Of a DNA stretch of 64,000 nucleotides, positions 1 to 8,463 are shown in pieces (within the stretch, counting starts at the first letter, position 1; every line of letters begins with the position of its first letter). A program made the translations under genes and the position numbers. The notes below the pieces were generated by a model. It was not told where the DNA came from. It saw nothing but the letters and a program-made list of their open reading frames with translations, and made no database searches. The DNA is from Paenibacillus naphthalenovorans (GTDB lineage: Bacteria; Bacillota; Bacilli; Paenibacillales; NBRC-103111): the NCBI RefSeq assembly GCF_900099895.1, contig NZ_FNDY01000002.1:124001-188000 (forward strand), given 5' to 3'.

Positions 1-59
1 TCTTGCTCCGGCTGTTCGCCTGCCTTTTGGCGTCCGTCCGCTTGTTGTTCCGTGTTCAA
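1..59 (-). CDS. grpE: GrpE nucleotide exchange factor, N-terminal fragment (cut by window edge)
   Basis: Only the first 19 codons lie in the window and the frame stays open to base 1. I chose a TTG start at 57-59 because a strong Shine-Dalgarno (AAGGAGGTGA, 66-75) sits six bases upstream. The visible residues are hydrophilic and Glu/Gln-rich, as in the disordered N-terminus of GrpE, but carry no diagnostic motif. The identification rests mainly on position: grpE follows hrcA in the dnaK operon of Bacillales. GrpE would act as the exchange factor for DnaK. A 138-bp gap without a CIRCE element separates it from the chaperonin gene upstream, so it is probably transcribed from the hrcA promoter. 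Confidence 0.7.
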   Translation of the reverse strand, partial: MNTEQQADGRQKAGEQPEQ

Positions 60-197
60 TGTCTGTCACCTCCTTGACCGAATCAGCCCGGCCATCCACT
101 ATAACTGTGGCTTGAGCAGTTCAGGGTACGCCGACCTTTATCTTTATTTATATATTGTAACCATTCTGCATCGGTGAACACAACCATACGGCAGCAC

Positions 198-1739
198 TCA
201 CTCTTCGGTACGCGGATCCCGCATTTTAATCACGGTGTGTATGCGCAGCACAGCGGACGCCACTTCTCCTGCCGCCTGCAGCGCATGCAGCTTCACTTCC
301 GCCGGATCGATCACACCCTGCTCCAGCATATCCTTCACCGCTCCCGTATCGCAGTCGATACCGAGGCTGTCGCTCCCCGCGGCAATCTGCGCGGCTTTGG
401 CTTCTTCTACCTTCTCAAGCGGATTGTAGCCCGCATTCACAACAATTTGCGCCAGCGGCTTACGCAGCGCCTGCACAACGGCCGCGATGCCGAAGCCTTC
501 CATCCCCTGCACCGTCTCTCGGTACCGTTCGAGCTCATGCGCAACGGCCATCTCGGCAGCCCCGCCGCCGGGCAAGCATCCTCCCCGCAGCGCGGCCTGC
601 ACGCTGGAAGCCGCGTCACGGGCAATGCGAAGCCGTTCTCCGACGACTTCGCTTGTGCTGGCGCCGACGACGATCGATACTTGCGCACGGCCTTTGCCCT
701 CAGCCATACGCACCAACTCCAGCCGTTCGTCGTAGGCAACATGCCCGGCATAACCGAGATAGCCTGCCAATTCATGGGCCGGCTTGCGCAGCCCGCTGCG
801 GCGGAGCGGCCGGGCACCGGTGTATTCCGCAATGCGGCGCAGCTCCGCCCGCGGCAAGCGCTGCAGCACCATAATCCCGTGATCGGTGCAGAACTGCTCC
901 GCTTCCGGATCAATCCCCCGTTCCGAAGCGATAAAGCCCACGCGCAGCTCGATCAGCTTCCCGAGCATCTCGCGGAACTGTTCGCGAAGCTGCAGCTGCT
1001 TGTGAAAGCCGGCATCCGTCGTCAAAGCCTCCTCATCGACGGTTTCCGGTTCGAATGCATCCTGAAACAGCAGGATATGAGCCGTATCGGGAGGAAATTC
1101 AAGCTGCGCATTGGCTGGCTTTTTCTGAATAAGCAGGCCGGGCCAAACCTCTCCCTCTGCCTTGCCGCGGGATAAAATGACGTCAGAAAAGCGGAAATGC
1201 TCCTCCCTCAACTTTTGCAGCCCGAGCCGTTTGGCGCCTTCAATGACGAGTCCGGCCAAATCGGCGTACTCACGCCCCGCAATATAAGCGATCCGATACA
1301 ACAAAGGATCGTCGAGCCCGCTGATCGGGCGCGAACGACGAGCCAGGGAACGCAAAGCGAATGCAATGCCTTCCTGCACCCCGCGTACGACCTTAGCTAC
1401 CGGAACGCCGCGTGTGACCTGAGCCACGCCTTCAGCTACAAGCGCTCCCGCAAGCACCGTGGCGGTTGTCGTACCGTCTCCCACCCGATCCTGCTGGGAT
1501 CGGGCCACCTGGATGAGCAGTCTTGCCGCCGGATGGGTCACATCCATCTTCTCCAGGATGGTGACGCCGTCGTTGGTAATAATAACTTCTCCCCGTGAGC
1601 CTACCAACATGGTATCAAGCCCCTTAGGGCCCAGCGTTCCTTCCACCGCCGCGCAAATCGCGCGAATCGCATTGGCGTTGTTTCTCAGCGTTGCATAAGT
1701 TTCCTCGCCATCCTGACTCCCGTTATTCACCTGGCTCAT
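198..1739 (-). CDS. Thermosome-like (group III type) chaperonin of the TCP-1/Cpn60 family
   Basis: This 513-residue protein is a complete chaperonin of archaeal/eukaryotic style rather than bacterial GroEL. Visible motifs are GPKG (37-40), NDGVT (56-60), VGDGTT (87-92), an Asp near 375 at the ATP-hydrolysis position, GGGAAE (391-396) and a thermosome-like end with GVIDP. The apical region (about 180-340) shows charged helical sequence near 235-265 where thermosomes carry a built-in lid. Bacterial group III chaperonins are known from some Firmicutes and fold proteins in an ATP-driven double ring without GroES. The ATG overlaps the hrcA stop by four bases (ATGA), so it is translationally coupled to hrcA and should share its CIRCE/HrcA heat-shock control. 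Family call is firm; the subgroup is inferred from motifs. Confidence 0.9.
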   Translation of the reverse strand: MSQVNNGSQDGEETYATLRNNANAIRAICAAVEGTLGPKGLDTMLVGSRGEVIITNDGVTILEKMDVTHPAARLLIQVARSQQDRVGDGTTTATVLAGALVAEGVAQVTRGVPVAKVVRGVQEGIAFALRSLARRSRPISGLDDPLLYRIAYIAGREYADLAGLVIEGAKRLGLQKLREEHFRFSDVILSRGKAEGEVWPGLLIQKKPANAQLEFPPDTAHILLFQDAFEPETVDEEALTTDAGFHKQLQLREQFREMLGKLIELRVGFIASERGIDPEAEQFCTDHGIMVLQRLPRAELRRIAEYTGARPLRRSGLRKPAHELAGYLGYAGHVAYDERLELVRMAEGKGRAQVSIVVGASTSEVVGERLRIARDAASSVQAALRGGCLPGGGAAEMAVAHELERYRETVQGMEGFGIAAVVQALRKPLAQIVVNAGYNPLEKVEEAKAAQIAAGSDSLGIDCDTGAVKDMLEQGVIDPAEVKLHALQAAGEVASAVLRIHTVIKMRDPRTEE

Positions 1740-2776
1740 TTATACCAACGCTCCATGAGCTTCGTCAAATCTTTGGACAGATGATCCAGAAGCTTCATTA
1801 CTCTGGCGTAATCCATCCGTGTCGGACCGAGAATGCCGATGGTGCCCAGCAATTGACCGTCTATAGAATACGATGCGGTAATCAGGCTGCAATCATTCAC
1901 CGCTTCGAGCTTGTTCTCACTGCCGATCCGCACTTGAATTCCGCCCCTCGCATCCGCCGTCCCGTCAAAAAGCTGTACCAGCTTCGGCGTTTCGGCAAGC
2001 AGGTCAAGAATATTCTTCACTTTATCGACATCTTTGAATTCCGGCTGATTGAGCATGTTGGTCGTGCCGCCCAAATATACGCGTTCTTCTTCTCCGCGGC
2101 TTATCACGGAATCCAGCATGGCCAATAGCTCCTCATAGCCGGAAACATAGCTGCTCATCTCCGCCGCGATCTCCGTATACAGCTTCGATTTAAAATGAAG
2201 CAGCGGTACGTTTTTCAGCCGTGCATTCAGAAGGTTGACGAACTTCTCGATCTCGCCCATCGGGATGCCTTCGGGAATCGTCACCGTTTTGTTCTCTACC
2301 TGGCCTGTATTGGTAACAATGATAGCAACGGCTGTCCGTTCATTCAAAGGGACGATTTGCAGATGCTTCATCGTCGTGCCCGTCATTTCCGGCCCGAGTA
2401 CGATGGAAGTATAATTGGTAAGCTGAGACAAAATCATTGCCGTCTGCTGGATAACCCCTTCCATCTCCTGCATTTTATCGGTAAAAAAACGTTTGAGCAC
2501 ATTCACTTCATGGTGTGCCAGTTTGCCGTAAGTCATCAAATGATCGACATAATATCGGTAACCCTTATGAGAAGGAATCCGGCCGGCCGATGTATGCGGC
2601 TGCTCCAGATAGCCCATATCCTCCAAGTCTGACATTTCGTTGCGGATGGTGGCAGGGCTGAATCCCACATTTCCGCGTTTGGATATGCTGCGGGAGCCAA
2701 TCGGCTCTGCTGAACGAATATAATCATCTACGATGGCGCTTAAAATATGACGTTGACGTTCGGTTAGCACATTCAT
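1736..2776 (-). CDS. hrcA: Heat-inducible transcription repressor HrcA
   Basis: HrcA (346 aa from this start) represses class I heat-shock genes by binding CIRCE. The N-terminus carries the winged helix-turn-helix, including RSISKRGNVGFSPATIRNEM, and the remainder is the GAF-like dimerisation domain with GPTRMDYARV near the end. I start at the ATG at 2776 (MNVLTERQ), preceded by AAAGGTGG; a longer frame from 2794 would run into the CIRCE element and is unlikely. It is the first gene of the hrcA/chaperonin/grpE operon and is autoregulated through the operator at 2788-2814. Confidence 0.96.
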   Translation of the reverse strand: MNVLTERQRHILSAIVDDYIRSAEPIGSRSISKRGNVGFSPATIRNEMSDLEDMGYLEQPHTSAGRIPSHKGYRYYVDHLMTYGKLAHHEVNVLKRFFTDKMQEMEGVIQQTAMILSQLTNYTSIVLGPEMTGTTMKHLQIVPLNERTAVAIIVTNTGQVENKTVTIPEGIPMGEIEKFVNLLNARLKNVPLLHFKSKLYTEIAAEMSSYVSGYEELLAMLDSVISRGEEERVYLGGTTNMLNQPEFKDVDKVKNILDLLAETPKLVQLFDGTADARGGIQVRIGSENKLEAVNDCSLITASYSIDGQLLGTIGILGPTRMDYARVMKLLDHLSKDLTKLMERWYK

Positions 2777-2787
2777 CCCACCTTTCG

Positions 2788-2814
2788 TTAGCACTCCATT
2801 CGATCGAGTGCTAA
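2788..2814 (-). promoter_or_regulatory. CIRCE operator (HrcA binding site)
   Basis: TTAGCACTC, a 9-bp spacer and GAGTGCTAA form a perfect match to the class I heat-shock operator. It lies 11 bp upstream of the hrcA start codon and overlaps the expected 5' leader, so HrcA should repress the whole operon, including the chaperonin and grpE. Confidence 0.97.
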
Positions 2815-2819
2815 TCTAA

Positions 2820-2848
2820 TACAAAAATAACAGACCCCAAGGGTCTGT
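2820..2848 (-). terminator. Rho-independent terminator after the GNAT gene
   Basis: On the minus strand ACAGACCC and GGGTCTGT form an 8-bp stem with a three-base loop, followed by TTATTTTTGT. It separates the acetyltransferase gene from the CIRCE-controlled hrcA operon. Confidence 0.8.
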
Positions 2849-2859
2849 GTCAAGTCGTC

Positions 2860-3324
2860 TCACAACCGTTTCAGAACGGCAATTTCGTCGCAGCAATGCT
2901 GCTTTTTACAATGAATGCAGTCCCGCCAAACCTTCTCAGGAAAGATTTCTTTATCCACAACAGTGAACCCGTTTTTCTGAAAAAACGCCACCTCGTATGT
3001 CAGCGCCATGACTTTGGGAATTCCCTGTTCTTTTGCTTCTTTGACCAAAAAATCGACAAGCGCCTTGCCGATTCCCTGTCCCTTATAACCGCTCGTTACG
3101 CCGAGCGAACGGATCTCCACAAGATCATGTCCAAGCCTTGTCAGCGAACCGCAGCCAACCAAGGCACCGTCGATCTCCGCCACGATGAACGTATCGATCT
3201 GCGCGGCGAGCGTCTCCCTGGAGCGCGGAAGCATAATCCCTTGTTCAGCATAGCCTTGAATAATATCGTAAAGCGTACCTATATCGTCTTCCGTCGCTTT
3301 TCTGCAGGTCACGGTCATTTTCAT
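2860..3324 (-). CDS. GNAT family N-acetyltransferase, ArgA-like short form
   Basis: This 154-residue protein has one GNAT domain: the acetyl-CoA pyrophosphate loop is SGYKGQGIGKAL (about 81-92), preceded by the strand VEIRSLGV. The C-terminus carries a cluster, WRDCIHCKKQHCCDE, that recurs in short ArgA-like acetyltransferases of Gram-positive bacteria. That suggests an amino-acid (possibly glutamate) acetylation role, but the substrate is not settled by sequence. The ATG at 3324 has GGTGGG at good distance. It sits between hemW and hrcA, with its own terminator downstream, and is not part of the usual B. subtilis order here. Confidence 0.8.
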   Translation of the reverse strand: MKMTVTCRKATEDDIGTLYDIIQGYAEQGIMLPRSRETLAAQIDTFIVAEIDGALVGCGSLTRLGHDLVEIRSLGVTSGYKGQGIGKALVDFLVKEAKEQGIPKVMALTYEVAFFQKNGFTVVDKEIFPEKVWRDCIHCKKQHCCDEIAVLKRL

Positions 3325-3400
3325 CGGGATCCCACCATTCGTCTAGTAAAAAGTGCAATGAAATAATATGAATAAATATACAACAGAACGTATAAAATAT

Positions 3401-4573
3401 TCAACCCTTTTTTAACCCGACCGCTCCCAAAAACTCGCCGAACACCTCATTGCCAAGCCATAACCCGCGTGCGGATAACTTATAGCCCTCCGGCTGAGCC
3501 TCAAGCAGCCCTTGTCCGCAAAGCTTATCCAGCACATCGCCGAACACATCCTCGAGTTTTCTGCCGAATTGCTCGGTAAAATCCGCTTTCCTTACGCCGC
3601 GAAGCAGCCGCAGCCCGACCATCATGAAATCTTCCATGGCCTCCTCTTCGCTGACCTCACTGGTTTCCAAAAGCGGGCGTCCTTTCCGGGTCGCGTCAAT
3701 ATACGGCTGAATCCCTTTTATGTTGACATGGCGCAGCCCCCGGACATACCCGTGCGCTCCCGCGCCAAGGCCGTAATAGCTTTGATTGCGCCAATACATT
3801 GAATTATGGCGGCTCTCATACCCTGGCTTCGCAAAATTGCTGATCTCATATTGACCGTACCCCGCGGACTTTAACCGCTCCATGATCAGGGCGAACATGG
3901 CAGCTTCCTCTTCTTCCTCAGGCAGCGGAAGCTCGCCCCGTTCATACAGGGCATGGAACAGTGTGTTTTCTTCTACCTTTAAGCTGTAAATCGAATAATG
4001 AGTCAGATCCAGCGCTAAAGCTTTGCGGAGCGTATCTTCCATCATATCCCGCGTCTGCTTCGGCAGTCCGAACATCAGATCGATAGACAGATTGGTAAAG
4101 CCGGCCGCGCGCGCGTTCTCAAGACTCCGGTATACGTCATCCGTGTTGTGAATTCTTCCGATCCGTTCCAGCAGTCCGTTGTCGAACGATTGTACGCCGA
4201 AGCTGACCCGGTTGACGCCGCCCTCTTTCATGGCCTGAAGCTTATCCGGATCCGTTGTGCCGGGGTTCGCTTCCATTGTAAACTCGAGCTGAGGCGACCA
4301 AAGCGGAAAGTAGGTGCGTACCCGGTGCAAAAAGCTTTTCATCTGTTCGGGCGTCAGCACCGTAGGCGTTCCTCCGCCCACGAAAATCGTCTCGATCTCT
4401 CCCGGCGGCACTGCCTTTACGGTTTGCTCCATCTCCCGCTCCAATGCGTCCAAATATTCCATGACCGGCTGGCCCTTGAGAATATACGAATTAAAGTCGC
4501 AGTAATGGCATTTGTTCGTGCAAAACGGGATATGAAGGTACACCGCTTTAGGCGTTTGGTTTTGCTGCAGCAT
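3401..4573 (-). CDS. hemW: Radical SAM heme chaperone HemW
   Basis: HemW-type proteins were long annotated as oxygen-independent coproporphyrinogen III oxidase (HemN); they bind a [4Fe-4S] cluster, SAM and heme and are thought to deliver heme. The cluster motif CTNKCHYC is at residues 18-25, followed by GGGTPT and the HemN C-terminal domain to about residue 390. The N-terminus lacks the extension of true HemN enzymes, which supports HemW. I prefer the ATG at 4573; the ATG four codons upstream (4585) has its GAGGG directly abutting it. The gene follows lepA as in Bacillus subtilis, but a hairpin lies between the two. Confidence 0.92.
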   Translation of the reverse strand: MLQQNQTPKAVYLHIPFCTNKCHYCDFNSYILKGQPVMEYLDALEREMEQTVKAVPPGEIETIFVGGGTPTVLTPEQMKSFLHRVRTYFPLWSPQLEFTMEANPGTTDPDKLQAMKEGGVNRVSFGVQSFDNGLLERIGRIHNTDDVYRSLENARAAGFTNLSIDLMFGLPKQTRDMMEDTLRKALALDLTHYSIYSLKVEENTLFHALYERGELPLPEEEEEAAMFALIMERLKSAGYGQYEISNFAKPGYESRHNSMYWRNQSYYGLGAGAHGYVRGLRHVNIKGIQPYIDATRKGRPLLETSEVSEEEAMEDFMMVGLRLLRGVRKADFTEQFGRKLEDVFGDVLDKLCGQGLLEAQPEGYKLSARGLWLGNEVFGEFLGAVGLKKG

Positions 4574-4596
4574 TTGGGTCACCATCCCTCGAATGG

Positions 4597-4645
4597 CAAA
4601 AGCAGGTGCCTGCCTGAAGCCGCGATAGCCCCGATCAGCACCTGC
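4597..4645 (-). terminator. Hairpin between lepA and hemW, terminator-like
   Basis: GCAGGTGC and GCACCTGC form an 8-bp stem with a long, partly structured loop, followed on the minus strand by a short TTTTG. It lies directly after lepA. The short T run suggests partial termination or attenuation before hemW. Confidence 0.5.
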
Positions 4646-4659
4646 CCGCCTATTTCAGT

Positions 4660-6474
4660 TTATTTATCGTCGATCTTCAGCACCGCCATGAACGCTTCCT
4701 GCGGTACCTCTACGCTGCCGACCTGCTTCATGCGCTTTTTCCCTTCCTTCTGCTTCTCCAGGAGCTTCCGTTTCCGGGAAATATCGCCTCCGTAGCATTT
4801 GGCAAGCACGTTTTTGCGCATCGCTTTGACCGTTTCACGGGCAATGACCTTCTGTCCGATCGCCGCCTGGATAGGCACCTCGAACATTTGCCGCGGAATG
4901 ATCTCCTTGAGCTTCTCGCAAATGATGCGTCCGCGGTTGTAAGCGCGGTCGCGGTGAACGATGAAGGAGAAGGCGTCTACCTGCTCTCCGTTCAGCAGAA
5001 TATCCATTTTGACCAGGTTGGAACGTTTGTAGCCCGAAAACTCATAGTCAAAGGATGCATACCCCTTGGTGCTCGATTTTAGCTGATCGAAGAAGTCGTA
5101 TACAATCTCCGATAACGGGATCTCGTAGGTCAACGTAACCCGCGTCGTATCGAGATATTCCATATTGATATATTCGCCGCGCTTGGATTGGCAAAGCTCC
5201 ATGATCGCCCCGACGTAGTCGTTAGGGACAATGATCGACGCCTTCACGAACGGCTCCTCGACAAAATCGATTTTGCCAACTTCAGGAAACAGCGACGGAT
5301 TTTCAATGTTCAGCACCGTACCGTTGGTCTGCGTCACGCGGAATACCACGCTCGGCGCCGTGGTAATGAGCGGAATGTTAAATTCCCGTTCAATCCGCTC
5401 CTGAATGATCTCCATATGGAGAAGCCCCAGAAAGCCGCAGCGGAAACCGAATCCGAGGGCGGTCGATGTCTCCGGCTCGAAGCTGAGCGAAGCGTCGTTC
5501 AACTGCAGCTTCTCGAGCGCTTCGCGCAGGTCGTTGTAATCGCTTGTTTCAATCGGGTACAAACCGCAGAACACCATAGGGTTGATTTTGCGGTAGCCCG
5601 GGAGCGGTTCCGGTGTCGGGTTCTTGGCATCGGTGACGGTATCCCCGACGCGGGTATCGCCGACATTCTTGATCCCCGCCACGATAAAGCCTACATCGCC
5701 GACTTCCAGCGACTCGACGGTTCCCATCCGCGGCTTGAACGCCCCGACCTCGATGACTTCAAACGTTTTGTCCGTCGCCATAAACTTGATTTTGGAGCCT
5801 GAACGGATAGAGCCGTCTATCACCCGGACGTAAACGATAACGCCTTTGTACGGATCGTAGTGCGAGTCGAAAATGAGCGCCTTCAGCGGTTGGTCGGGAT
5901 CGCCCGTCGGAGCCGGCACCTTCTGGACCACCTGCTCAAGGATTTCTTTAATCCCGATGCCCGCCTTCGCCGATGCGAGCACCGCTTCGCTTGCATCGAG
6001 CCCGATGACGTCCTCGATCTCCTGCTTCACCCGCTCCGGATCTGCGCTTGGCAAATCGATTTTGTTAATGACCGGCAGTATCTCCAAATTATTGTCCAAT
6101 GCCAGATACACGTTGGCCAGCGTCTGCGCTTCGATGCCCTGAGCCGCGTCTACGACGAGCAGCGCGCCTTCACAGGCCGCAAGGCTGCGGGATACCTCGT
6201 ACGTAAAGTCGACGTGGCCCGGGGTGTCGATCAGGTTCAATATATATTCTTCGCCGTCATCGGCACGGTAGTTCAGCCTGACGGCCTGCAGTTTGATCGT
6301 GATCCCCCGCTCCCGTTCCAAATCCATCTGGTCGAGCACCTGATCCTGCATTTCACGCGACGATAGCGCGCCGGTGAATTCGAGAATCCGGTCAGCCAGC
6401 GTTGATTTTCCATGATCGATATGAGCGATAATGCTAAAATTTCTGATTTTTTTCTGTCTGGCTCGGATATCCAT
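4660..6474 (-). CDS. lepA: Elongation factor 4 (LepA) GTPase
   Basis: LepA/EF4 is a ribosome-associated translational GTPase resembling EF-G without domain IV. The 604-residue length is standard. GTPase motifs are AHIDHGKST (17-25), a DTPGH motif and NKID; the C-terminal LepA-specific domain follows, ending in the basic stretch [20 protein letters not shown] before the final strands. The ATG has GAGG eleven bases upstream. It lies between yqxA/spoIIP and hemW, the conserved Bacillales order. Confidence 0.98.
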   Translation of the reverse strand: MDIRARQKKIRNFSIIAHIDHGKSTLADRILEFTGALSSREMQDQVLDQMDLERERGITIKLQAVRLNYRADDGEEYILNLIDTPGHVDFTYEVSRSLAACEGALLVVDAAQGIEAQTLANVYLALDNNLEILPVINKIDLPSADPERVKQEIEDVIGLDASEAVLASAKAGIGIKEILEQVVQKVPAPTGDPDQPLKALIFDSHYDPYKGVIVYVRVIDGSIRSGSKIKFMATDKTFEVIEVGAFKPRMGTVESLEVGDVGFIVAGIKNVGDTRVGDTVTDAKNPTPEPLPGYRKINPMVFCGLYPIETSDYNDLREALEKLQLNDASLSFEPETSTALGFGFRCGFLGLLHMEIIQERIEREFNIPLITTAPSVVFRVTQTNGTVLNIENPSLFPEVGKIDFVEEPFVKASIIVPNDYVGAIMELCQSKRGEYINMEYLDTTRVTLTYEIPLSEIVYDFFDQLKSSTKGYASFDYEFSGYKRSNLVKMDILLNGEQVDAFSFIVHRDRAYNRGRIICEKLKEIIPRQMFEVPIQAAIGQKVIARETVKAMRKNVLAKCYGGDISRKRKLLEKQKEGKKRMKQVGSVEVPQEAFMAVLKIDDK

Positions 6475-6557
6475 CGGCAGCTAAACCTCACTAACCTGCA
6501 AATTTACAATACTATTCATTATAGCAGTTGTGAGGGAATGCTTCAATGGAGTCCCGA

Positions 6558-6926
6558 TTACTTCAGCAGGGCTTCAATCAAGGAGACGAAAGCGCGAATC
6601 GCGTGATACGCCGCAATCTGCAGCAGCTCCCCCGCCTTGTTGCCCACGCGGTTGATTCCCGTATCGGCGGTCGGCTCGGCGTCGGTCGCCGCCTTCGATT
6701 TGACCGGCGGCTTTGATTTGGCCGTATGGCTGCCTGCCGCCGCCGTCTTTCCGGCAGCCGGCGCCGAGCTGTAAGCACGCTGCGCGGGCGCGGCGTCCGC
6801 CTGCGCTTTGGTAAGCGGTCCGTGAATCCGTTCTGTCCCCTGCGTGGCGAGCGATACGCCGAAAAAAATGCAAAACGCCATGGCCAGCCCAAAGGTGCCG
6901 TACTTTACGAATGCATTGCCTCTCAC
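6558..6926 (-). CDS. yqxA: YqxA-like small membrane-anchored protein
   Basis: This 122-residue protein has an N-terminal membrane segment at about residues 8-27, a low-complexity Ala/Lys/Thr linker (about 40-90) and a hydrophobic amphipathic C-terminus. It matches the position and architecture of the poorly characterised YqxA (DUF3679-type) protein encoded between spoIIP and lepA in Bacillus. The start is a GTG at 6926 with GGAGAGG upstream. It lies 51 bp after spoIIP and is probably co-transcribed with it. No biochemical function can be proposed from sequence. Confidence 0.72.
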   Translation of the reverse strand: MRGNAFVKYGTFGLAMAFCIFFGVSLATQGTERIHGPLTKAQADAAPAQRAYSSAPAAGKTAAAGSHTAKSKPPVKSKAATDAEPTADTGINRVGNKAGELLQIAAYHAIRAFVSLIEALLK

Positions 6927-6977
6927 ACACTTTCCTCTCCTTTCATTGCAGGCGGCGGACGCTTACGTTTGGCCGGC

Positions 6978-8228
6978 TCAGCTTTGCTTTTTTTCCTCCG
7001 CCGGGGCAGGAGCAGGAGGGGCATCCACCTTCTCCGCATTCAGGATGACTTGGGAGATCGCTGCCGCAAGCGCATCCGCAGTACGGTAGCACTCCTCCAG
7101 CGTGTTGTCCACGCCGCCGATTTCGATCAGCACGTTGTGCGGTGAAAAATTCTGATTATATACCCCGTTGCCTTCACCGGATTTGGCATGAATCCCCTTG
7201 GAAATACCCGGGAATTTTTCTTCCAACGCTTGGTCGATCTGCTCGGCAAACTCATAATTTTGCTTCCAGTTCGGATTTTTCCCGCCGATGATAAAATAAA
7301 CCTGTGCATACGTCTTGCCGTTAATGGTAGCCGTTGTTTTGTCGCGCCGCTGGGAATCGCGATGAAGATCAAAATAGAATTTCAAATCAGGATGTCCGGC
7401 CGAGGCTTCCTGCAGCGTTTTGAGAGAATACCTGTAAGAATAATAGTAATTGAAATTGGGCTCGATCGCCGGATAGTTTTTGTCGGAATGCACGGCCCCG
7501 ATCCCTTCCCTTTCCAGCTTTTCCGCAAGCCTGCGGCCTACAAGCGTCACATTTTTCTTTGGATCGTAGGCCTTGTCCGGATCCTTCACTCCCGGAAGTT
7601 CCGGCAAATAGGACTCCTGATTGTGGGACTGATAAATGAATACCACATTTTTGCCCGCTGTTCTCGGAGGCTGCGCAGTCGGAAGCGGATGCTCAGGACC
7701 TTGAACCGGCCCCTCCGCAGCGGCACCCGGGTTCGCCGTAATGGAGCCGGCCTCGCCCAAATCTTCCCGTTCAAACACGCCGGACTTCGGTCCGAAATCC
7801 ATCGGGGAATCTGCCGTCCCGCCGCCTTTGCTCAGCAGAACGGCGCGATCCTGCCCCATCCCCGGCACCTCCCTGGCGATCAACGACTTCGGATCATGCG
7901 GGTTCAGGTCGGTCACCAGAGAAAACAAAAAGGCGGATACGTTGGATTGCGAGAACGTGAACGTTTTCCCGTCCGACGGAAGATGGGGAATCTCCATGCC
8001 CATCATATCCATGAAAAATTGGCTCGATACCGAGGCCGCCAGCCCCTTCATGGAAGAAGACGGCTCCGTATTCCTGATCTTGGAATGCACATATCCAAAC
8101 AACCCCAGCGCTATAAAAAATAACAGGCATCCCGTCATCAAAATCGTCAAGGTCCGCATATACACTCCAACGGAATATTTCGCTTTCCGAAGCTTGTTCA
8201 AGCTCACCGTAATTGCCGGCCATTTCAT
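6978..8228 (-). CDS. spoIIP: Stage II sporulation protein P, peptidoglycan hydrolase
   Basis: SpoIIP is the amidase/endopeptidase of the SpoIID-SpoIIM-SpoIIP engulfment machine on the mother-cell membrane. A cytoplasmic N-terminus precedes a membrane segment at about residues 26-46; the hydrolase domain contains YQSHNQES, a second motif FDLHRDS and EIGGVDNTLEE, with the expected zinc-ligand residues. I start at the second of two nearby ATGs (8228) because AGGAGG then sits seven bases away; the frame runs upstream to 8324 without support. The gene follows gpr and precedes yqxA and lepA as in Bacillus subtilis. Confidence 0.95.
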   Translation of the reverse strand: MKWPAITVSLNKLRKAKYSVGVYMRTLTILMTGCLLFFIALGLFGYVHSKIRNTEPSSSMKGLAASVSSQFFMDMMGMEIPHLPSDGKTFTFSQSNVSAFLFSLVTDLNPHDPKSLIAREVPGMGQDRAVLLSKGGGTADSPMDFGPKSGVFEREDLGEAGSITANPGAAAEGPVQGPEHPLPTAQPPRTAGKNVVFIYQSHNQESYLPELPGVKDPDKAYDPKKNVTLVGRRLAEKLEREGIGAVHSDKNYPAIEPNFNYYYSYRYSLKTLQEASAGHPDLKFYFDLHRDSQRRDKTTATINGKTYAQVYFIIGGKNPNWKQNYEFAEQIDQALEEKFPGISKGIHAKSGEGNGVYNQNFSPHNVLIEIGGVDNTLEECYRTADALAAAISQVILNAEKVDAPPAPAPAEEKKQS

Positions 8229-8409
8229 TGCCATTCCTCCTTCTTCTGCTTCCGGTTCTGCAGGCGCGGCGGCGGTCACTCGGGTTCCGCCCGCTTGTTC
8301 GTCTCCTCGATCGTCTACTAACAACTCTATGAAGAGGCGTAAATCGATAGAACCTAAAAATAATAGACCTTATCGGAAGAAGGAGCTTTGCGGCCCTCCG
8401 TTCAACAAT

Positions 8410-8454
8410 AAAAAACGCCCGATCGGCTCAATAATGAGCCTTTCGGGCGTTTTC
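8410..8454 (-). terminator. Terminator after gpr
   Basis: AAAACGCCCGA and TCGGGCGTTTT pair around an inner stem (GGCTCA/TGAGCC). On the minus strand a T run follows, and the symmetric arms could also stop plus-strand transcripts. It separates gpr from spoIIP. Confidence 0.85.
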
Positions 8455-8463
8455 GCATCAGGA

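Noticed and set aside
174-1175. 333-codon plus-strand open frame
   Set aside because: It is antisense to the chaperonin gene, has no family features and reflects codon bias of the real gene.
3401-4573. Naming the hemW gene as coproporphyrinogen III oxidase hemN
   Set aside because: The N-terminal extension and second-SAM features of HemN are missing; length and CxxxCxxC context fit HemW.
6574-6930. Alternative minus-strand frames over yqxA
   Set aside because: They are Arg/Gly-rich shadow frames; the yqxA frame has the membrane segment, GTG start and ribosome site.
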